From: Acetivibrio thermocellus ATCC 27405 | GTDB lineage: Bacteria > Bacillota > Clostridia > Acetivibrionales > Acetivibrionaceae | Reading direction: 5' to 3' | Length of the DNA stretch: 64,000 nt | Assembly (NCBI RefSeq): GCF_000015865.1 | Contig: NC_009012.1 | Span: 2,597,081 to 2,661,080 of the forward strand | Shown: positions 58,870 through 64,000 of the stretch, piece by piece | Layout: the number at the start of each line of letters is the position of its first letter | Position numbering within the stretch: the first letter of the stretch is position 1 | Notes under the pieces: generated by a model | Seen by the model: only the letters and a program-made list of their open reading frames with translations | The model's database searches: none | What the model was told of the DNA's origin: nothing | Translations under genes and position numbers: made by a program

Positions 58870-59085
58870 TCACTCCCTGATATATTCTAGAAAATCACCC
58901 ACTTTTTTTATATACGGCACCTTTTCAAAAGGAATTTTTATATTAAACCGTTCTTCGACCTCGGCCACCAACCTGATGTGATTCAATGAATCCCATGCCG
59001 AAGTGTTCTCTCTTGAAGTTTCAAGACTTATACTTTCTTTGTCAAGATTCAATACTTCCGCCACCAGTTCTATCAGCTTTTCCAT
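58870..59085 (-). CDS. Acyl carrier protein
   Basis: 71-aa dedicated ACP. The phosphopantetheine Ser is Ser33 in SAWDSLNHIRL, and VEERFNIKIPFEKVPYI matches helix III of discrete ACPs. It sits between pseH and the FkbH-like gene with gaps of five bases, so it is surely co-expressed with them. It is not in a fatty acid synthesis setting and probably carries the acyl unit made by the FkbH protein. Confidence 0.93.
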   Translation of the reverse strand: MEKLIELVAEVLNLDKESISLETSRENTSAWDSLNHIRLVAEVEERFNIKIPFEKVPYIKKVGDFLEYIRE

Positions 59086-59090
59086 CCTAA

Positions 59091-59702
59091 TCAGCTCCTC
59101 CCGGTTATAGGACCTATTTTATCAACGTCCACTATCACTCTAAGATATTTCTCAATCTTTGGCCTGTTCTGAGCCCAGGCTCTTTCGTTTATAGCCTGTA
59201 TTGTTATATCCTCATAGCCGTCATTTATTCTAACATGCTGCCTAAGTATCCCTTCCGTCTCAAAACCGAAGTTCATATGCAAGCTTACAACTTTTTCATT
59301 GCTCGACAGTGTTCTGCAAAACACTTTATTTACCTTCAAGTCATAAAACGCATGGTTTAACAATGAATATTCCATAACTATCCCAAGACCGCTGTTTATA
59401 AATTCCTGCTCAGTCAGGTAATAACCGAATTCAAGATTGTTATTCTTTCTAAAAAACTCATAATACAATACTCCAAAGGGTTTGTTGCCTAAAAAACAAA
59501 CGTAATAATTTTTTTCCCTGTTATCCTTCAAATGCTCAATAAATCTCGCATGTTCTTCTTCCGTAATAATTTCCCGGTTAAACATTCTCTGCCTTACAAA
59601 ATCCTGATTGCGCCACTCTCTCATCTTTTTTACGTACATATCGTCAAGATTAAGAATGTTTATAAAATTCACATATCCGTCTTTCAGCTTATCATTGTCC
59701 AC
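59091..59702 (-). CDS. pseH: PseH-type N-acyltransferase (GNAT)
   Basis: 203 aa GNAT. EWRNQDFVRQRMFNREIITE at the N-terminus and FGYYLTEQEFINSGLGIVME are the PseH pattern. NKVFCRTLSSNEKVVSLHMN is motif B. In the known pathway it acetylates the 4-amino group of the altrosamine intermediate from acetyl-CoA. Its neighbour here is an ACP, so an ACP-linked donor is possible. GTG 59702 overlaps the pseI end by 19 bases. Confidence 0.88.
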   Translation of the reverse strand: MDNDKLKDGYVNFINILNLDDMYVKKMREWRNQDFVRQRMFNREIITEEEHARFIEHLKDNREKNYYVCFLGNKPFGVLYYEFFRKNNNLEFGYYLTEQEFINSGLGIVMEYSLLNHAFYDLKVNKVFCRTLSSNEKVVSLHMNFGFETEGILRQHVRINDGYEDITIQAINERAWAQNRPKIEKYLRVIVDVDKIGPITGRS

Positions 59703-60736
59703 TTCAGCGGTGTCCCCCTCTCAATATCCTGCGACGCCCTCCGGTTTAAAACCTGCTCAAAGTATTTTGGCTCCAAACCGTCTGCCGGTCTTATTATCCT
59801 TATGTTCTCTTCTGTAAAAGCTTCACCCTTTTTTATATCTTTCACAACAAAAATCGATCTTCTGTGACTGCGGCTTACGGCTTCATTTTCTGAAATACTG
59901 TAGCTTACCTTCCCTATTGACTTTTCCGCAGCTCTTATATCTTCGACCATCTTTTTGAATTCATCCGGTTCCATTGAAAAGGACGAATCGGGACTTTTAA
60001 TTTCCCTGCTCAGACAAAAATGCTTTTCAATAATGCTTGCCCCCATGGCAACCGCCACAACTGCAGAAACCGAACCCAAAGAATGATCCGACAATCCCAC
60101 GGGAACATTAAATGTCTCTTTCAAATGAGCTATGGTTTTCAAATTCATTTGTTCCGGAACGGCCGGATAAGCACTGGAACATTTTAAAAGGCAGAAGTTG
60201 TCATTACCCTGTGACCTAATGGTTTCCACCGCTTCTTCAATTTCACCCAAAGTTGCCATACCTGTTGACATAATAATAGGTTTTTTCTTTGATGCAATAT
60301 ATTTTATCAAGGGAATATCTACAACCTCAAAAGAAGCTATTTTATAAAATTCAACTCCCAAATCCTCCAAAAAATCCACAGCCGATTTGTCAAACGGAGT
60401 TGAAAAAAAATCAATTCCTGCTTTTTGGGCTTCTTCTTTGAGCCGTGCGTGCCATTCCCACGGAGTATTTGCCTTCTGGTACAAACCGTATAAATTTTCA
60501 CCTTTCCAGGTTCCGTCATTTATATGAAAATATTTTTTATCACAGTTTATGGTCATGGTATCCGGTGTATAAGTCTGTATTTTTATGCAATCCGCCCCGG
60601 CTTCTTTCGCCGCATGTATTATTTCGATTGCTTTGCCTAAATCTCCTGCATGGTTCGCAGACATTTCCGCAATAATATAACAGGGACATCCTTCACCAAT
60701 TTCCCGATTCCCTATTTTAATTCTTCTGCTCTGCAT
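59684..60736 (-). CDS. pseI: Pseudaminic acid synthase (PseI)
   Basis: 350-aa NeuB-family enzyme condensing PEP with the 6-carbon hexose to give the nine-carbon pseudaminic acid. CYIIAEMSANHAGDL, IKIQTYTPDTMTI and ASFEVVDIPLIKYIA are PseI-type signatures (TxDTMT separates it from sialic acid synthases). A C-terminal SAF domain (about 285-350) begins at RSHRRSIFVVKDI. GGGGG precedes the ATG. Confidence 0.95.
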   Translation of the reverse strand: MQSRRIKIGNREIGEGCPCYIIAEMSANHAGDLGKAIEIIHAAKEAGADCIKIQTYTPDTMTINCDKKYFHINDGTWKGENLYGLYQKANTPWEWHARLKEEAQKAGIDFFSTPFDKSAVDFLEDLGVEFYKIASFEVVDIPLIKYIASKKKPIIMSTGMATLGEIEEAVETIRSQGNDNFCLLKCSSAYPAVPEQMNLKTIAHLKETFNVPVGLSDHSLGSVSAVVAVAMGASIIEKHFCLSREIKSPDSSFSMEPDEFKKMVEDIRAAEKSIGKVSYSISENEAVSRSHRRSIFVVKDIKKGEAFTEENIRIIRPADGLEPKYFEQVLNRRASQDIERGTPLKWTMIS

Positions 60737-60793
60737 ATATACTTACCCCCACAAATTTATTAGCTAAACAAAATCCTTTCCCTGCCCCATATT

Positions 60794-61534
60794 TCACATC
60801 ACTTTTTTCTGCTCAACATGTGCATTGATTTTGCAAAGTTCCGGATTGGATTTTATAAATTCCAGTACTTCTTCAAATCCGAATTTTCCGTTATATTTGT
60901 CATATAATTTATCATAAATTATTGCAATCAACTCAAAGTCTTCGATTGTATCCAGTGTCCATCTGAGATTGGAATAATCCGTGTTATTTTTATAGTAGTA
61001 TACACTTTGACCATAAGTTTCATACATATAGGGAGTAACATGCTCTCTCTGATAGCTTTTATCAGCATTATTAAAGGCATCTTCCAGTACTTTAAAGGAA
61101 AATACCTCAACATCAAGCCCTCTGGGATATGTTCTCTGGGTCAAATCATTTCCTGCATTGGTTACCAACGTATAATTGCCTGAAAAATAAAATTCCACCA
61201 CTTTATCCAAAAGCACAGGATCAATCAGCGGACAGTCCGAAGTAATACGAACAACTGTATCAAGGTTGTTTTCTTTTGCCGCATAATAATACCTTGACAA
61301 CACATCTTCTTCACTGCCGCAAAACCATTTTACCCCGTTTTTTTTCGCCTGTTCCACTATTACCTTGTCTTTCTCCGATGTAGTGGTTGCAATAATTATA
61401 TCATCCAAAAGCTTTGACTGCTTCAGCCTGTCTATCACATGGTCTATTACCGGCTTGCCGCATAAATTCATCATAACCTTGCCGGGCAGTCGTGTTGAGC
61501 CCATTCTTGTTTGTACAACAGCCCCTGTTTTCAT
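60794..61534 (-). CDS. SpsF-type cytidylyltransferase (CMP-pseudaminic acid synthetase role)
   Basis: 246-aa nucleotidyltransferase. VVQTRMGSTRLPGKVM is the N-terminal CTP-binding loop, and RITSDCPLIDP the metal site. It is closer to SpsF/KdsB-type proteins than to Campylobacter PseF. Because the operon has every other Pse step and no other cytidylyltransferase, it most likely activates the sugar as CMP-Pse. ATG 61534 follows GGAGGAG; the frame to 61558 lacks a site. It lies 57 bases upstream of pseI. Confidence 0.85.
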   Translation of the reverse strand: MKTGAVVQTRMGSTRLPGKVMMNLCGKPVIDHVIDRLKQSKLLDDIIIATTTSEKDKVIVEQAKKNGVKWFCGSEEDVLSRYYYAAKENNLDTVVRITSDCPLIDPVLLDKVVEFYFSGNYTLVTNAGNDLTQRTYPRGLDVEVFSFKVLEDAFNNADKSYQREHVTPYMYETYGQSVYYYKNNTDYSNLRWTLDTIEDFELIAIIYDKLYDKYNGKFGFEEVLEFIKSNPELCKINAHVEQKKVM

Positions 61535-61565
61535 ATGCTCCTCCTGTTTTTTTGACAAGTTGCGG

Positions 61566-62210
61566 TTATTTTCTCTTCCTGAGTAAAAACATCACATCCA
61601 CATTATCATTATACAGATATTTAAATTTTTCCTCCTTCACCAGTTCCAATTCGGGAAATCTGTCAAGATAAAGCTTTGGGAAATTTGTTTTCCAAAGAAG
61701 ACTTTCATGTCCTCTGTAATTCACTTCGGTATAGTCATCGGCATAGTATTCAAATCCCCAGATATATTCCCGGCTGCAGCGGTATATTTCATCAAGCACC
61801 CGGTTTATATTGCCGGGTGAAATGTGAATTAACACCCCGCTGGTAAACACCATGTCGAAATATCCGTCTTTAAAAGGTATATCGTCCGCAACTCCATGAA
61901 TAATATTTATCCGTTTGGTAAGAGCTTTTGCCTTTTCAATGGCATACTGCTGAAGTTCTATTCCATATAGATTGTTAAATCCCATTCTTTGAAGCATTCT
62001 CAGCTGATTGCCAACATTGCACCCAACTTCCAAAATTCTCTTGTTCTCAAGCCCCAATCCCGATAAAAACCTGGTGTTCATCTCCTCCCTGCTTATGCCA
62101 TATTCTCTTTTATACAAACTGTCAAGCTCTTCAGGTGAAAACGTGCACCTGTCGGTATAATCTTTGCCAAACTGGCCTGCCCATGTTTTTTCCTGCAAGT
62201 TGGTCATCAT
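61566..62210 (-). CDS. Pseudaminic acid biosynthesis-associated SAM methylase
   Basis: 214-aa class I methyltransferase. SAM motif I is ILEVGCNVGNQLRML, with DMVFTSGVLIHISP as motif II/III. The N-terminal WAGQFGKDYTDR matches the methylase subfamily found in Pse operons. Substrate unknown; an O-methyl on the sugar or on an acyl group is the natural guess. RBS GGAGG. Confidence 0.88.
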   Translation of the reverse strand: MMTNLQEKTWAGQFGKDYTDRCTFSPEELDSLYKREYGISREEMNTRFLSGLGLENKRILEVGCNVGNQLRMLQRMGFNNLYGIELQQYAIEKAKALTKRINIIHGVADDIPFKDGYFDMVFTSGVLIHISPGNINRVLDEIYRCSREYIWGFEYYADDYTEVNYRGHESLLWKTNFPKLYLDRFPELELVKEEKFKYLYNDNVDVMFLLRKRK

Positions 62211-62336
62211 GTTTTTCCTCCATGTCGTTTTGTTTTTACTTTCTGTTTTTCATTTTTAAGTTTAAAAGTTTCTTTTAAGCTTGTATAATTTTAAAATCTT
62301 TTTAATTTGATTACCTTACTAATTATAAAAAAACAA

Positions 62337-63335
62337 TCAAATTAATTTTTCCCTGACAAGCAGTTCCCTTATTTGTGACTTGGTCAGGGTTTTTTCTTTT
62401 TGTGAACTGTAATTGCCTATAACCGCCTTTCTGGCATTTATATAGTAACTATTTTCAAAAGGTGGCATTATTACATACATATCATTCAGTTCGACGGCTT
62501 TTGTCGATTCATCTTCCGACATAAGTTCTTCGTACATCTTTTCTCCGGGTCTCAGTCCAATCTTTTTAATCTCTATCTTTTCGGGATCAATATTGTTCTT
62601 TTTACACATATCCTCAATAATCACTTCTGCCAGGTCTTTTAACCGGATTACAGGCATTTTCAGCACAAAAACTTCCCCGCCTCTTGCAATGCTGCATGCC
62701 TTAATTGTAAGTTCCACCGCCTGCGAGAGGGACATCATAAACCTCGTCATCTCCGGTTCGGTCACCGTAATATATCCCTTTTCCAAAACCTGCTGCTTGA
62801 AAAGCGGAATCACTGAACCTCTTGTGCCCATTACATTTCCGAATCTGACAGAAGCAAACACCGTACCCGTGTTTCCTCTTGAATAGTTGGATGATGACAT
62901 GAGTCTTTCTGCCAGAAGCTTTGTTGCACCCATGGTATTGGTTGGAGAAACAGCCTTGTCACTGCTCGTATAAATTACTTTTTTCACCTTGTTTGCCATG
63001 GCACAGGCTATAACATTCTGGCTTCCGATAACATTGGTCCTGACAGCCTCAAACGGGTTGTACTCACATGCAGGTACGTGTTTTAAGGCCGCAAGATTAA
63101 ACACAATATCGATATCATTCATTGCCCTGTCGAGTCTGTCCTCATCTCTTACGTCGCCTATAAGATATCTGATATTGGCGTTTTCCCTGAACTTTTCCGC
63201 AAGCAAAAACTGCTTGTACTCGTCTCTGCTGTAAACTCTGATTACGGCAGGATTTTCAGTTAGAATACGTTCAATCAGAGCTTGTCCGATGGAGCCTGTC
63301 CCTCCGATAACCAATATCTTTTTATCCTTGAACAT
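62337..63335 (-). CDS. pseB: UDP-GlcNAc 4,6-dehydratase (inverting), PseB
   Basis: 332-aa extended SDR; first step of pseudaminic acid synthesis. ILVIGGTGSIGQAL binds NADP. LAALKHVPACEYNPFEAVRT and SSDKAVSPTNTMGATK hold the catalytic Asp/Lys and lack the usual Tyr, as in PseB. GLRPGEKMYEELMSEDE is the C-terminal hallmark. It overlaps the end of the upstream Maf-like gene by 14 bases. A 126-base gap separates it from the methylase gene. Confidence 0.94.
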   Translation of the reverse strand: MFKDKKILVIGGTGSIGQALIERILTENPAVIRVYSRDEYKQFLLAEKFRENANIRYLIGDVRDEDRLDRAMNDIDIVFNLAALKHVPACEYNPFEAVRTNVIGSQNVIACAMANKVKKVIYTSSDKAVSPTNTMGATKLLAERLMSSSNYSRGNTGTVFASVRFGNVMGTRGSVIPLFKQQVLEKGYITVTEPEMTRFMMSLSQAVELTIKACSIARGGEVFVLKMPVIRLKDLAEVIIEDMCKKNNIDPEKIEIKKIGLRPGEKMYEELMSEDESTKAVELNDMYVIMPPFENSYYINARKAVIGNYSSQKEKTLTKSQIRELLVREKLI

Positions 63336-64000
63336 GTTGGATCCCGCTCTCTTTCAGTATGGATTTTATTTTATTTTCAAAATCGAAACTTTCTTTTAGA
63401 TAATCGGAAATTACGTCCCTTAACTTGATATGTTTCATTCCTTCGATATAAGCTCCGCCTTCGGTGGCATTTATGAATATTCTTTTCTCTTTTTGTATCC
63501 TGTTTTCAATCCAGTATTTATAACTTAGCAGTCCCAGGGATGTATACAGCATCTCTCCGTTTTGCCCTTTTACCCTTCTCATGTTTTTAAGCTCAGGTGA
63601 GTAAATGCTGGCATGGCTCCCATATTGGGCATGATTTTTTCCGTCGACATACGCCAGGTCCTGTCCCACTAATATGATAGGATTTCCTCCCATTTTAATG
63701 GCTATGTCCAGTATAGTGGTCGCAACTGAGCCTCCCGAATCCACCAAATGTTCCGAACTATTATTGTACTTTCCGTAATAAGCCACCAGTTTCGGCCCCA
63801 GGTAACGTGAAACGGTATAGGAAGCGGCAGTAACCAGATAAATAAAAGGAATACCGATATTTTCATATCCCTTTATCTGGTTGTAGGTTATATCCTGCGG
63901 GTCAATAATGGCAAAGAAATCCGGCTTTATATTCCTCATAAGCAGAGGTCTTAAGGCAGAACCGGCTGAAATAATCAATGCCCTTCCCTTGGCCTCTTTA
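63322..64000 (-). CDS. Maf-like motility accessory factor (DUF115), N-terminus beyond window
   Basis: C-terminal about 225 residues of a DUF115 (6-hydroxymethylpterin pyrophosphokinase MptE-like) protein. GGSVATTILDIAIKMGGN and VGQDLAYVDGKNHAQ are the family signature. Maf proteins transfer pseudaminic or legionaminic acid to flagellin. The frame is open to position 64000 (reading ...GRALIISAGSAL), so the start is outside. First visible gene of the glycan operon. Confidence 0.88.
   Translation of the reverse strand, partial: KEAKGRALIISAGSALRPLLMRNIKPDFFAIIDPQDITYNQIKGYENIGIPFIYLVTAASYTVSRYLGPKLVAYYGKYNNSSEHLVDSGGSVATTILDIAIKMGGNPIILVGQDLAYVDGKNHAQYGSHASIYSPELKNMRRVKGQNGEMLYTSLGLLSYKYWIENRIQKEKRIFINATEGGAYIEGMKHIKLRDVISDYLKESFDFENKIKSILKESGIQHVQG

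Overview
The window is from a cellulosome-forming, motile, spore-forming-type clostridium and almost certainly from Acetivibrio (Clostridium) thermocellus. The strongest reason is the run of secreted glycan-degrading enzymes at 16.6-31.2 kb. Each ends in a type I dockerin with paired N-S-T-D calcium loops, and one has the exact module order GH5-CBM6-CBM13-Fn3-CBM62-dockerin of the A. thermocellus arabinoxylanase CtXyl5A. The DNA is AT-rich, ribosome binding sites are strong AGGAGG types, and TTG/GTG starts are common. No genome search was run; the assignment rests on recognised protein families.

Layout. 1-16.2 kb is mostly housekeeping: a ClC channel cut by the window edge, tRNA-Pro, a TtcA-like thiolase, a secreted phosphodiester glycosidase, galU, a YihY membrane protein, the rpsF-ssb-rpsR operon, an IS30-family element, a GAF-GGDEF diguanylate cyclase, nagA, glgB and a lipoprotein. 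16.6-31.2 kb is a five-gene xylan/arabinoxylan cellulosomal cluster on the minus strand (GH2, GH43, GH141, CE1, GH5_34). Its first gene, the GH2, is split by an IS21-family element with a clean 6-bp target duplication, and an IS256-family element lies just upstream. 33-40.8 kb holds a DUF3784 protein, folE, a complete cyanophycin synthesis and breakdown set (cphA, cphB, iadA), and a LexA-like repressor that has lost its self-cleavage residues. 40.9-48 kb holds leuCDB, an AraC regulator, a UPF0316 protein, an alpha/beta hydrolase, and corA under an M-box Mg2+ riboswitch.

48.2-64 kb is a continuous minus-strand flagellar block. Going 5' to 3' it runs: Maf-like flagellin glycosyltransferase (cut by the window edge), pseB, a Pse-associated methylase, a CMP-sugar transferase (pseF role), pseI, pseH, an acyl carrier protein, an FkbH-like HAD-IIIC protein, a VOC protein, a formyltransferase-like protein, a PIG-L deacetylase, pseG, pseC, an epimerase, then flaG, fliD, fliS and flgN, ending at one strong terminator. 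All pseudaminic acid functions are present. Embedded among them is a set (ACP, FkbH, VOC, formyltransferase-like, PIG-L, methylase) that suggests an unusual ACP-carried acyl group, possibly glycerate-derived, is built and placed on the flagellin sugar. This is the most interesting candidate system in the window.

Other points for follow-up are a nested hairpin and a LexA-box-like sequence upstream of the diguanylate cyclase, an 86-bp identical stretch shared by two CBM6 modules, and a possible non-canonical start codon in the TtcA-like gene.
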